DNA of 64,000 bases, from the NCBI RefSeq assembly GCF_041227145.1, contig NZ_JBGFSP010000003.1:2790001-2854000 (forward strand). The letters are read 5' to 3'. This document shows positions 54,499 to 63,276 of this stretch, piece after piece. The DNA is from Bacteroides sp. AN502(2024) (GTDB lineage: Bacteria > Bacteroidota > Bacteroidia > Bacteroidales > Bacteroidaceae). The translations under genes were made by a program, and so were the position numbers. The notes beneath the pieces were generated by a model. The model worked only from the letters and a program-made list of their open reading frames with translations. It made no database searches and was not told the origin of the DNA. Every line of letters begins with the position of its first letter. The stretch's first letter is position 1.

Positions 54499-56211
54499 TT
54501 ATTTGAGCATGTTGAAATCCTTGATTCCAAAAACTTCCGTGGATATTTCACCCAGCCAACCGCTTTTACTATTAACACCTACTTGTACTTTGATAAAATC
54601 AACGTACTTCAGATTTGCATCCTTACCATCGAAAGTTACAGCATGGGATATCTTGAAATGATTGTCAGACGGTCCGGCATTATAGTTGTCATCATCTGTC
54701 AGACGGTCAATGGCGCTGAAATTATCAGCATATCCCCATTCATAACTATCATTTACCCAATAAGTACCATTGCCGGATTGATCGTAATTACGCTCTTTCA
54801 GGCGAGTGCCTCGCAAGGTATATTGTTTTTCTTTTACCCAGGCAGGATAATAATAATCCTGTCGGTGAAAGGCGCCTAGGTAATCTATCGATCCACTTTG
54901 GCCATGATTGTCTGTCCATGAAGTGGGAAGTTGAATACCGGATGGCTTATGATAGGTGACGGCATAGTCCTGCCAGGTTTCGGCTTTCCCATATTCGGAT
55001 CCGCGCAACTCATACCAGGTGTCATTCGGTAATCCATCACCATTTTCATCCTGCATTACCCATACAATTCCCGGTTCTGACGAACCATCAAAAGCGTTTC
55101 CTGTAATAGCGATATTGTAACTTCCATCATTCACGACACTGTGATCGAATCCAACGATGATGTATCCACCGAATCCGCCTAAGGAAACATAAGCTGTCTG
55201 ATTGATTCGTTCTTCTGCATAGGTGCAGGCTTCTGCCATAGTGGTTGTGGTATGGTTTTCATTGATGAATTGGCCGGGAGCCGGCAAATATTCATATACT
55301 TTGTTCATCGACGCAGAACTTGTGGCGTTAATCTTGCGCTGGTATGTTCCTGCCGGAGGACAAACATTGATTTTTAATGTTTGCGTAGCAAATATATACG
55401 AGTTCTTCATTTCCACCCTTACCGTGTGTTCTCCCTGCTGCTCGGATGTGAACAGATAAGTATCATTTTTTCCGGATTGCACTTGTTCGTTGTCCACAGT
55501 CCATGTATAGACTGCATCCTGTGCATTATTCACGTCAACCGGTTTGATACGGATGGTTCTGCCGGCAGACATGTTATATTCCGTTTGCAGGAATGTCCAG
55601 CTGAAATCTACTTGATCCGGGGAACAAACTTCTACTTTAAAAGTTACTTCGTCATCGCCATCTTCATTGTGAGTAGCAAAACGAACCTGATATTCGCCAA
55701 GCTCGGTTGTGGGGAGGGTACAGGTTAATTCGCTCGAGATATCTTCACCGTTTATTTGCCAGGAGTAACTGGTTTCCAGAAAAGAATCTACTATGGGGGT
55801 AATGGTCAGTTCAGAGCCTTGAAGCACTTTGAAACCTTTGTCGGCATCCGCAATAGAGATAGTCGGTACATCAAGTTGAAAGACATCGATACGTATCTCT
55901 TTTTCTGTTGTCCCTCCGGCATTGGTGGCAGAAATCAGAATGAAATACCTGCCTGCTTCATTGGCTGAGAATGTCAGGGTGGAAGCGGTACAGATACTCT
56001 TTCCATCTATTGTCCAGTTAAAGGTCGTTTCCGAATCGGTATTTTCGTAAACAGGAGCAATGGTTATTTCTCGGCCAATTTTTGTTTTATAGATGGGTGA
56101 TTCTTCTTTCAAGGTAATGACAGGAGCGGAAAGAAGAGGAGAGTCCTCCTCTTCTTTCACGCATGATACCAAGGCTGATAGAACAAATAAAAAAAGTATA
56201 ATATGTTTCAT
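54499..56211 (-). CDS. PKD-repeat surface lipoprotein of the cobalamin operon
   Basis: 570 residues with lipobox ALVSC. Three PKD/Ig-like repeats follow (each with a W-x-[IV]-[DN]-[GN] core: FNWTIDGKSICTAST, YSWQINGEDISSE, YTWTVDNEQVQSGK). The C-terminal ~270-residue domain has ENHTTTTMAEACTYAEERI, VSLGGFGGYIIVGFDHSV and MQDENGDGLPNDTWYELRGS. I know this type as a recurrent cell-surface protein of Bacteroides cobalamin loci; it may belong to the B12-binding BtuH group, but I cannot confirm that by eye. It is last in the btuB operon and its start shares one base with the upstream stop (TAATG). Confidence 0.75.
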   Translation of the reverse strand: MKHIILFLFVLSALVSCVKEEEDSPLLSAPVITLKEESPIYKTKIGREITIAPVYENTDSETTFNWTIDGKSICTASTLTFSANEAGRYFILISATNAGGTTEKEIRIDVFQLDVPTISIADADKGFKVLQGSELTITPIVDSFLETSYSWQINGEDISSELTCTLPTTELGEYQVRFATHNEDGDDEVTFKVEVCSPDQVDFSWTFLQTEYNMSAGRTIRIKPVDVNNAQDAVYTWTVDNEQVQSGKNDTYLFTSEQQGEHTVRVEMKNSYIFATQTLKINVCPPAGTYQRKINATSSASMNKVYEYLPAPGQFINENHTTTTMAEACTYAEERINQTAYVSLGGFGGYIIVGFDHSVVNDGSYNIAITGNAFDGSSEPGIVWVMQDENGDGLPNDTWYELRGSEYGKAETWQDYAVTYHKPSGIQLPTSWTDNHGQSGSIDYLGAFHRQDYYYPAWVKEKQYTLRGTRLKERNYDQSGNGTYWVNDSYEWGYADNFSAIDRLTDDDNYNAGPSDNHFKISHAVTFDGKDANLKYVDFIKVQVGVNSKSGWLGEISTEVFGIKDFNMLK

Positions 56212-57848
56212 TAGAATCTCACTGCTACATCATCATAAGCAAAATAGGCGGGTTGGCTGAAACCATATCCGTTATCATTGCTTCCTGTGACATTAAAGTC
56301 TATTTTAACCACTTTGCCTAATGCGGATAAATCCCATTTTGTCCATTCAAGTATATTACCTCCGGATCCAACCAGATAAAATTCCGGACGTGTAGCTACT
56401 TCATTTCCATCTTCATCATAACCGATAGCAACCAGTTTTACCCAATCGTTTTCCCCGGCAGGTTCCGTCAGTCCGTTACCATTGGCTACACAATTGGCGA
56501 GATAAGTTGTCATTGTCACGTACATGTGATCTACTACACGAGCCACTCCATCTCCAAAGTAAATGTAGGGTAATGGACCGTTGGCAAATCCGGAGTTGTC
56601 TACATAGCCGTAATGTACGCAGAAGTTTTTAGAACCGTTATGACCTCCATTTCCTGTTGCCGGATCTTTGTAATAAACCGCTAGTTGGTGCTGGAAGTCT
56701 CCATGTGTCAAATCCAGATCTACATAGTTGGATATAGCGTGTCCGCCTCCCCAGTATTTGCAATCGCCCCATCCGTTAGGAAGTTCGGAAGCTAGAAAAG
56801 TATTGTTTGCATCATTCCAGTTATAGGGTACGTCATTCGTAGGATAAAGTAGTGGACCGTTATATTGTGGGCTGTCAATTAATGAAGACCAGTTTCTTTC
56901 TCCTACCATGTTAGCATCACCTTTGTAATCAGAGTCTTCAAAAGATAACCCTTTTAAAGTATATGCAGAAGCATAAACGAATAATCGCTGAATTTTTGTT
57001 AGTCCTTGTTTATTAAATAACTGGATTTTAATGACAGCTTCATTTTCTGATATGGAAGCAGGGGCGGTAATGGAAAGTTTGGTATAGCTCATTTTTACTA
57101 TCCATCCTTCCGGTGCATGGACGAGGAAGTCTGCCACGTTGGTGAGTTGTAATTCAAATGATTTGGTTTGGTTAAATGTGAAATATTCAACGCTTCCCAT
57201 ATCAGTGACTTTCATAACCGAATTAGTTGTTTTGGGTAGCATGAAAGAGGTGTTTTTTTCATCTGCCAAAGTAATGACAACAACATCATTCTCCGTGTCG
57301 TCTATTACCGACTTGAAGAAAGAATCCCCATCCTTTCCTGTTGCTTTTACCGGTTTGCCATCTGTTCCATTCATGCGTTTGGCTCCTTCACCTGTATCAA
57401 CGGTCCAATAACCTTCGCTGTCAACTCCCATGACAGGAGTTACACCTGTTACTCTCAATTTGTGTTCGGCATCCGGTAGCCATTCTGTAGTACCATTAGT
57501 GGTGATTGTCCAGTAATATACTCCGTTTTCATCAGCTTTTACTCCAATCACAGGAGCATCTGTTCCATTGGTACCATTTATTCCATTTTTGATAGATATT
57601 TTATTTCCGTCATTGAAGGTTAGCGTGTAGCCTTCAGAGGTCTGTTCCGTATTCGTGATTATTTTCCCTTGGTTTAACACGTCTACTAAACTCTGTAAAG
57701 TTGTGATTTCAGAGTTCATTTTCTTGACTGTTGTTTCCAGTGTTTCTACTCGTCCGTCGAGATCATTGACTTTATCCCATAGATCATCGTCATTGTAGCA
57801 ACTGAATACCGTAACGGCAGTGAGCAGTAAAAATAGAATTTTTTTCAT
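56211..57848 (-). CDS. Surface lipoprotein with coiled-coil N-terminus and DUF4465 domain
   Basis: 545 residues. Lipobox VFSC is followed by a heptad coiled coil (DLWDKVNDLDGRVETLETTV) of the DUF4988 type. Next come short repeated beta units ending in W (VYYWTITTNGTTEWLPDAEH, GYWTVDTGEGAKRMNG), then a C-terminal DUF4465 domain (~330-545: WGGGHAISNYVDLDL, NFCVHYGYVDNSGF, and FAYDDVAVRF at the end). DUF4465 genes recur in cobalamin uptake operons. A surface ligand-binding role beside BtuB/BtuG is inferred. The gap to btuG is 35 bases. Confidence 0.78.
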   Translation of the reverse strand: MKKILFLLLTAVTVFSCYNDDDLWDKVNDLDGRVETLETTVKKMNSEITTLQSLVDVLNQGKIITNTEQTSEGYTLTFNDGNKISIKNGINGTNGTDAPVIGVKADENGVYYWTITTNGTTEWLPDAEHKLRVTGVTPVMGVDSEGYWTVDTGEGAKRMNGTDGKPVKATGKDGDSFFKSVIDDTENDVVVITLADEKNTSFMLPKTTNSVMKVTDMGSVEYFTFNQTKSFELQLTNVADFLVHAPEGWIVKMSYTKLSITAPASISENEAVIKIQLFNKQGLTKIQRLFVYASAYTLKGLSFEDSDYKGDANMVGERNWSSLIDSPQYNGPLLYPTNDVPYNWNDANNTFLASELPNGWGDCKYWGGGHAISNYVDLDLTHGDFQHQLAVYYKDPATGNGGHNGSKNFCVHYGYVDNSGFANGPLPYIYFGDGVARVVDHMYVTMTTYLANCVANGNGLTEPAGENDWVKLVAIGYDEDGNEVATRPEFYLVGSGGNILEWTKWDLSALGKVVKIDFNVTGSNDNGYGFSQPAYFAYDDVAVRF

Positions 57849-57883
57849 TGCTTTTATTTTTTAGTTATTAATAGGATTGTGAA

Positions 57884-59041
57884 TTATTGAATCTCTTTTA
57901 GTTTCTTATCTGTAAAGGCAATATGTGCCGGAATGTCTCCCGTGGTAACTGACCATTTCTTTTTTCCATCCCGGGAGAAACAGTATAATGTCCCGGGAGT
58001 CACATAGTCTTTGGCATCGGTAACGAAGAATTCACCTGTTTCCGGATTGATAGCTATTCCATAAGGTATCTTGATCGATTTTTCCGTCCCATCTGTGATA
58101 AAATTGCGGGTATCTGTTTTCTTTGTTTTTGTATTATAAATGGCGTAAGAGACTGTCCAATTGTTGGTGTAATAACTCCATTCCGTGCTGTATACATACA
58201 GTGAATCTCTGCAGATGGCCATTTCTGTATTGGGAAGAAGTGGCAATTCATCGGTCACTTTATCAGTACTGGAATCTATTACAAATGTTTTGGAGTAAGT
58301 ATCATAATAATCTCCCCGGGATGAGACATAAATATTTCCATATCGGTCCAATTCCATTCTATGCAGGTTGATTCCCACATCAATGGTTTTGATAACTTTG
58401 AATGTGTTCAAGTCGATGACGGAAACAGTGCGGTCATAATGGGGTACACGATACCCGCCTGAGTTGGCTACATATAGCTTGTTTCCCACAATTACCATTT
58501 CTTCCGGCTGGTAGCCGACCACACAGGTATCCTTTACGGTCAGCGTAGTGGTGTCAACACGTGCCACATATCCCAGTCTGGCGTTGGGATCTATTTTGAC
58601 AGGACCTGCATACGAACTGACGTATGCATATTTATCTTTAAATACGATGTAACGGCAATTAGGTATGGAAATTTGCGTGATGTGTTTGGCTGTCTCTACA
58701 TTCATCACTTCTACGAAATGAGAACAGTTGATGATGGCGTATAACTTGTTTCCATAGATTTGGAGATCATTTCCCACATCACCCAATTCTTGTACGACTC
58801 CCGGATTTCGTTCCGCATAGATATTTTTATGATAGATGCCGGTTTCGTAATCAAAGTAATCAAGGGTAGCTTTGTTGCTTCCCATATTCCCTTCATTGAG
58901 TAGGAAGAAGCCTTTGATAGAGGAATTGTTTACTCCGGGGGTAACTTGGTTGGGAGTTGACGGAATGATGTGTTCTTCTTCGCGACAAGAAGCCGACAGA
59001 AGAACGAAACAGATAATGACGGATAGAACGGATATTCTCAT
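57884..59041 (-). CDS. btuG: BtuG-type surface cobamide-binding lipoprotein
   Basis: 385 residues with lipobox LLSASC, then a seven-bladed beta-propeller (GFFLLNEGNMGSNKATLDYF, VVGYQPEEMVIVGNKLYVAN, SVIDLNTFKVIKTIDVGINL). BtuG proteins bind cobalamin very tightly at the surface and hand it to BtuB, with which they form a lid complex. The start overlaps the btuB stop by 4 bases, so production is coupled to the partner. Confidence 0.88.
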   Translation of the reverse strand: MRISVLSVIICFVLLSASCREEEHIIPSTPNQVTPGVNNSSIKGFFLLNEGNMGSNKATLDYFDYETGIYHKNIYAERNPGVVQELGDVGNDLQIYGNKLYAIINCSHFVEVMNVETAKHITQISIPNCRYIVFKDKYAYVSSYAGPVKIDPNARLGYVARVDTTTLTVKDTCVVGYQPEEMVIVGNKLYVANSGGYRVPHYDRTVSVIDLNTFKVIKTIDVGINLHRMELDRYGNIYVSSRGDYYDTYSKTFVIDSSTDKVTDELPLLPNTEMAICRDSLYVYSTEWSYYTNNWTVSYAIYNTKTKKTDTRNFITDGTEKSIKIPYGIAINPETGEFFVTDAKDYVTPGTLYCFSRDGKKKWSVTTGDIPAHIAFTDKKLKEIQ

Positions 59042-61101
59042 AGCATGATGTTTAGTTTGATTTTAAAACTTGTACCGGGCATAGGATAACATTGCACTAC
59101 TTCATATTGCTGATTGAAGATATTATTGATTTCTGCCGTTACACGTATTCCTGTTTTTTCCCATTGAAACATTTTGGATAGGGAAAAATCGTGGGTATAC
59201 CAAGGCTGTGCATAGTTCTCCGGGATATTGGCGACCGCTTCATAGCGCTCACCTGTATAAATGAAACTATAGTTGCAGGACCATGTTTGGTAACTTCCAT
59301 TGAGAATGATGGAACCTCCATGCCAAGGTATATAAGGAATTTGGCCTCCATACCACTTACTGGTCGGGTCGGTAAAATCCTGTGCCTTTTGATAGGTATA
59401 ATTGACGAGAGTGCTAAGTCCCACTTTCCCGAAGCCCCATTCTCCTCGTATGGCTGCATCTAATCCCCGAATCTCCACATGTCCGAGATTAATCATCGTC
59501 CAACGGAACTGGTTGGAGGTAGGCATGGCAATGATTTTATCATCTACTTCATTGTAGTAACCATCTATTTGTAAGTCCAGGCTTTTCAGCCAATGGTTAT
59601 TCCAAGTGTGAGAGAAAGTGATACCCACATCGTATTGGGTGGTATATTCCGGTTTTAAGTCCTTATTGCCTATAAAAGTATAATACAAATCATTGAGAGT
59701 CGGCATGCGAAAGACTTTTTTATAAAAGGCCCGTACATTTAGAGGAAGCTTGGTAAATGGTTGCCAAGTGGCTATGACAGACGGAGTGTATCTGTTTTTG
59801 GTGCCTGCATTGGCTCCCTTTGTACGTGTATTGTCGTTGACATGAGTATATAACAGGCTTGCCTGCAGCAGGAAACGGTTGAAGTCAAAGGACGTGGCAG
59901 CGGAAGTCAGGATTGTATTACGGGTTGGATAGACAAAATCTGTAAGATCGGCTCGTAATGTATTCCATTGAAAATCGTTGGATACTGATATACTCCACCA
60001 GGGATAAATGGTGAATAAATGGGCGGTCGAAGCATAGATTTCTTGCTGTCGGTAGTGATTGTCTACGTACATGGTGGTGACATCCAGTCTGGGATCGGAT
60101 AAATAGTGGAGATAATCGTAAGCATATTTCCCGTTGACCAGCAGGCTGTACCAATTCTTGAAATAGTTTTGAAAAGAACCTTGCACAAACAGATTGGTAT
60201 CCCACTGTCGGTCCTGATGGCGAAACTTACCCGGTTCTTCTCTTACCGCAGCTCCGGGGTATCCCCGTTCCGAATGGTATAGGTATGCTTTGGCTTTCCA
60301 TTCTCCTTGGGGAATTTTTCCGAAGAAGGCATTCTCCAAACGTAGCATTCTTACGTCTCCATTTTGACGGACAGCTGTTGTGTCGTAACCATCTTTCTTG
60401 GCGTATGTAAATTTATATCGTCCTGATGTATACATGTACTCCGTACTGATGGAACTGCTTATTCGTTCGTTGAAACGATGTTCCCAAAGTAGTGACGGAT
60501 TGATGGTAGAGAATGAACCGCCTTTTACCCCGATATTCAGGTTGTTTCGCTTTTCTCTTTTGAATACGGGTTTTCGTGTCTGCATATATATGGCACTTGC
60601 GGAACTATAATCTTTGGCCGGTTGGAAGATGGCACTTTTCTGACCATTATACAGTGAAATGACTTCCATATTATCTAATGAAAACCTTCCTAGATCGACG
60701 ACTCCATTTTGTGCATTTCCTAATTCAATACCATCATAAAATACGCCGACATGATGACTGCCCATACTTCGTATATTGACGGTTTTTAGCCCTCCGATAC
60801 CTCCGTAATCTTTTATCTGGACTCCGGAAAAGTAGCGCAAAGCATCAGCAACCGAGTAAACATTCAGTTTTTCAAGTTCTTTACCGGACAGAATCTGTAC
60901 AGGAGACATTTTTTTTTGTATCCGGTTGCTGTAGATAGTAACTTCTTTGAGTTTGAGAAGTGTGTCAGACAGAGAAGGCTGATGGCGAACCTTAGACTGG
61001 GAAATGGCCGGTAATGTGATAAATAAAGATAGAATCAGACATAATATCCACCGTAAATGGATATAATGCTTATGGTATGAATGAACTTGAATAGAAAACA
61101 T
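59038..61101 (-). CDS. btuB: BtuB-like TonB-dependent cobalamin receptor
   Basis: 687 residues from ATG 61101 (MFSIQVHSYHKHYIHL); the frame extends to 61161 but that part has no signal-peptide character. After the signal (ILCLILSLFITLPAISQ) comes the plug (KEVTIYSNRIQKKMSPVQIL, ALRYFSGVQIKDYGGIGGLK, VNIRSMGSHHVGVFYDGIEL) and a 22-strand barrel (RMPTLNDLYYTFIGNKDLKP, VTAEINNIFNQQYEVVQCYP). It moves cobamides across the outer membrane using TonB energy. It is first in the operon behind cobalamin riboswitch 2. Confidence 0.93.
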   Translation of the reverse strand: MFSIQVHSYHKHYIHLRWILCLILSLFITLPAISQSKVRHQPSLSDTLLKLKEVTIYSNRIQKKMSPVQILSGKELEKLNVYSVADALRYFSGVQIKDYGGIGGLKTVNIRSMGSHHVGVFYDGIELGNAQNGVVDLGRFSLDNMEVISLYNGQKSAIFQPAKDYSSASAIYMQTRKPVFKREKRNNLNIGVKGGSFSTINPSLLWEHRFNERISSSISTEYMYTSGRYKFTYAKKDGYDTTAVRQNGDVRMLRLENAFFGKIPQGEWKAKAYLYHSERGYPGAAVREEPGKFRHQDRQWDTNLFVQGSFQNYFKNWYSLLVNGKYAYDYLHYLSDPRLDVTTMYVDNHYRQQEIYASTAHLFTIYPWWSISVSNDFQWNTLRADLTDFVYPTRNTILTSAATSFDFNRFLLQASLLYTHVNDNTRTKGANAGTKNRYTPSVIATWQPFTKLPLNVRAFYKKVFRMPTLNDLYYTFIGNKDLKPEYTTQYDVGITFSHTWNNHWLKSLDLQIDGYYNEVDDKIIAMPTSNQFRWTMINLGHVEIRGLDAAIRGEWGFGKVGLSTLVNYTYQKAQDFTDPTSKWYGGQIPYIPWHGGSIILNGSYQTWSCNYSFIYTGERYEAVANIPENYAQPWYTHDFSLSKMFQWEKTGIRVTAEINNIFNQQYEVVQCYPMPGTSFKIKLNIML

Positions 61102-61239
61102 GTCTTTTATTTTATCGGTATAAAAAATCCGTTTGTTCAGATCTGAGTTCAATCTACACAAGCGGTCATATAGCTATTATACCAAATAAAAGATAATTGC
61201 TTATTTTCTATTTGACTACCACCCGAAATCCCGCAGGTG

Positions 61240-61420
61240 TAAATCAGAGCATCAAGGCAGGTCTTCTGACTCATCTCATTTTGCAACGCCTTCCCGGATA
61301 AACTATCCAGTGACTTTCGTGTTGCAATTTAGCCCTCTGATGAAAGAGCGGAGATTTACAGCAGCAGGTTCTGTTGCCGGTTTACACGGCATTCCCTTTT
61401 CATTCCTTAACAACGCAAAG
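61240..61420 (-). promoter_or_regulatory. Cobalamin riboswitch 2
   Basis: On the minus strand: AAAAGGGAATGCCGTGTAAA, CGGCAACAGAACCTGCTGCT, GTAAATC, a long arm, GAAGGCG, and GAGTCAGAAGACCTGCC, the B12-riboswitch core. It lies about 140 bases before btuB. Confidence 0.93.
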
Positions 61421-61445
61421 GTTGTTTAAGGAAACCTTAATGGTA

Positions 61446-61453
61446 CAAAGTTA
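61446..61453 (-). promoter_or_regulatory. -7 promoter box before cobalamin riboswitch 2
   Basis: CAAAGTTA on plus reads TAACTTTG on the minus strand, directly upstream of the riboswitch. No clear -33 element. Confidence 0.5.
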
Positions 61454-61507
61454 GGAAGTTTTTATTAATTAGTTTGTTTTATCTCTAAAAAAATCACCCT
61501 ATCTTAT

Positions 61508-62263
61508 TTATTTTATCCGTACCCTCATCTCCTGAGCGTCAAACGTGATAGATTCGTTTCTGAACAGTCTTTCTATATGTCCGCTAGCTATCATTTCCGG
61601 AGTAGGCAGTGTGTACATCTGCGGATTATCTATGAGCGTGATAGAGTTACAAAGCGATAAGGCGATGTCGAGGTCGTGTGTGGAGAATAAGATGCATTTG
61701 CCCTCTTCCTGTGCCAGCTTTTTTAAAAGCAAACATAGTTCGTAACGGTTGGGTAAGTCAAGGAAGGCGGTCGGTTCATCAAGCAGGATGACGGGAGTAT
61801 CCTGTGCAAGAGCACGGGCAATCATGATGCGCTGACATTCACCATCGGACATTTTATCCATTGTCTTTTCTGTATAGTCGGACATACCGACTAGTTGCAT
61901 CGCGTTGTCCACTCGCTTTTGGTCTTCCGGTTGCAGTTGACCGATCCAGTTGGTGTAGGGAGCACGTCCTAAAGCTACTACATCTTTACAGCGGAGATTG
62001 GCGATGCGTACTTTATCGGTGGTGACCAAACTGATATTCCGGGCCAGTTCTTCCGGTTTCAATGAAGCTATGTTTTTCCCTTGTAGAGCAATTTCTCCTG
62101 ATTGAGGCTTTTCCAGTCCCATCATGGCACGGAGCAGTGTACTTTTCCCTGTTCCGTTACGTCCCAACAGGGCAACGAGTTGCCCACCTGTAATTCGGGC
62201 ATTTACCGTTTCCAACAGTGTATGTTGTCCATATCCTAATGTCAATTCTCTAAGCTCTATCAT
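61508..62263 (-). CDS. btuD: ABC transporter ATPase for cobalamin (BtuD)
   Basis: 251 residues: Walker A LLGRNGTGKSTLL (~35-45), Q-loop around TDKVRIANLR, signature MSDGECQRIMIARAL, Walker B VILLDEPTAFLDL and the switch histidine in LFSTHDLDIAL. Type II importer ATPase driving BtuC. It overlaps btuC by 4 bases. The family also includes heme and siderophore importers; the neighbouring riboswitch and btuB support cobalamin. Confidence 0.88.
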   Translation of the reverse strand: MIELRELTLGYGQHTLLETVNARITGGQLVALLGRNGTGKSTLLRAMMGLEKPQSGEIALQGKNIASLKPEELARNISLVTTDKVRIANLRCKDVVALGRAPYTNWIGQLQPEDQKRVDNAMQLVGMSDYTEKTMDKMSDGECQRIMIARALAQDTPVILLDEPTAFLDLPNRYELCLLLKKLAQEEGKCILFSTHDLDIALSLCNSITLIDNPQMYTLPTPEMIASGHIERLFRNESITFDAQEMRVRIK

Positions 62264-63276
62264 TTGAATCTACGCAAGTTTTTAGTGATTACCCATAAAA
62301 CAACCGGAACACCTAGCAAGGCAGTGATGCAGTTAACCGGAAGCAGGAACTTCTTGGCGATGATGTCGCAGAAAAGCATGCTGATAAGTCCTGTCAACAT
62401 GGTGCCGGGGACAAGTATCCGGTGATCGGCATTGTTGAATAGCAGTCGTGTAACATGTGGTACTGCCAGACCGATAAATCCTACCGGACCACAAAAAGCC
62501 GTGACCGTTCCTGTCAGTAGGGCGGTAGAGAGGAAGATAAGCGTACGGGAGCGTTTGATGTTCATTCCCATGGTACGGGCATAGTTCTCGCCCAACAGTA
62601 ATAGGTTCAACGGTTTGATGCAGGATACCGAGATTGACAGACCTGCCAGCAATACCGGTATCATAATCCATAACTGATTGGTTGTGACGTGACTAAGAGA
62701 ACCCATTGACCATAGTGTAAACATTTTCAATTGCTCGGCAGAACTTAAATATTGTAATATCTGGATAATGGCACCTGCTACATAGCCAATCATTACTCCC
62801 ATAATCAGGACACCTAGGATATTCTTCACTTTTCGGCTGATAATGGCTACTCCCAACAGAATAACGGCAGTTCCTATCCAGCCGGAACCAACAATACCCA
62901 TGGATTGCAGGAAAGGAAAGTCGGACCACCCGAGCAACGGAGTGCCCAGAATGAACAGAGCCACTCCCAGTCCCGCGCCGGAACTTACTCCTAGTAGATA
63001 AGGGTCTGCCAATGGGTTCTGGAAGACGGTCTGCATCTGCAATCCGCTTACGGAAAGTGCTATGCCTATTAGCGCAGCGACCACTACTCGTATGAAACGG
63101 ATAGAAAGGAGAATGTTACGCGTCATTTCGTCACATTCGCCTCCGGTGAGTACCCCCCATATTTGAGAAATCGGGATATATGTGTCTCCGGTAGCTATAT
63201 CTGCCAGTAGCAGCAGTATGGCTGTTATTCCTAATATGCTGAATAGTAAAACGGTATGTCTGCAGGATTGTTTCAT
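62260..63276 (-). CDS. btuC: FecCD/BtuC-family permease
   Basis: 338 residues with about ten membrane helices. Typical family segments: IRVVVAALIGIALSVSGLQM, FQNPLADPYLLGVSSGAGLG, and the cytoplasmic coupling region FCGPVGFIGLAVPHVTRLLF. It forms the inner-membrane channel for cobamide import with BtuD and receives substrate from BtuF. It overlaps both neighbours by 4 bases, a tightly coupled operon. Confidence 0.9.
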   Translation of the reverse strand: MKQSCRHTVLLFSILGITAILLLLADIATGDTYIPISQIWGVLTGGECDEMTRNILLSIRFIRVVVAALIGIALSVSGLQMQTVFQNPLADPYLLGVSSGAGLGVALFILGTPLLGWSDFPFLQSMGIVGSGWIGTAVILLGVAIISRKVKNILGVLIMGVMIGYVAGAIIQILQYLSSAEQLKMFTLWSMGSLSHVTTNQLWIMIPVLLAGLSISVSCIKPLNLLLLGENYARTMGMNIKRSRTLIFLSTALLTGTVTAFCGPVGFIGLAVPHVTRLLFNNADHRILVPGTMLTGLISMLFCDIIAKKFLLPVNCITALLGVPVVLWVITKNLRRFK

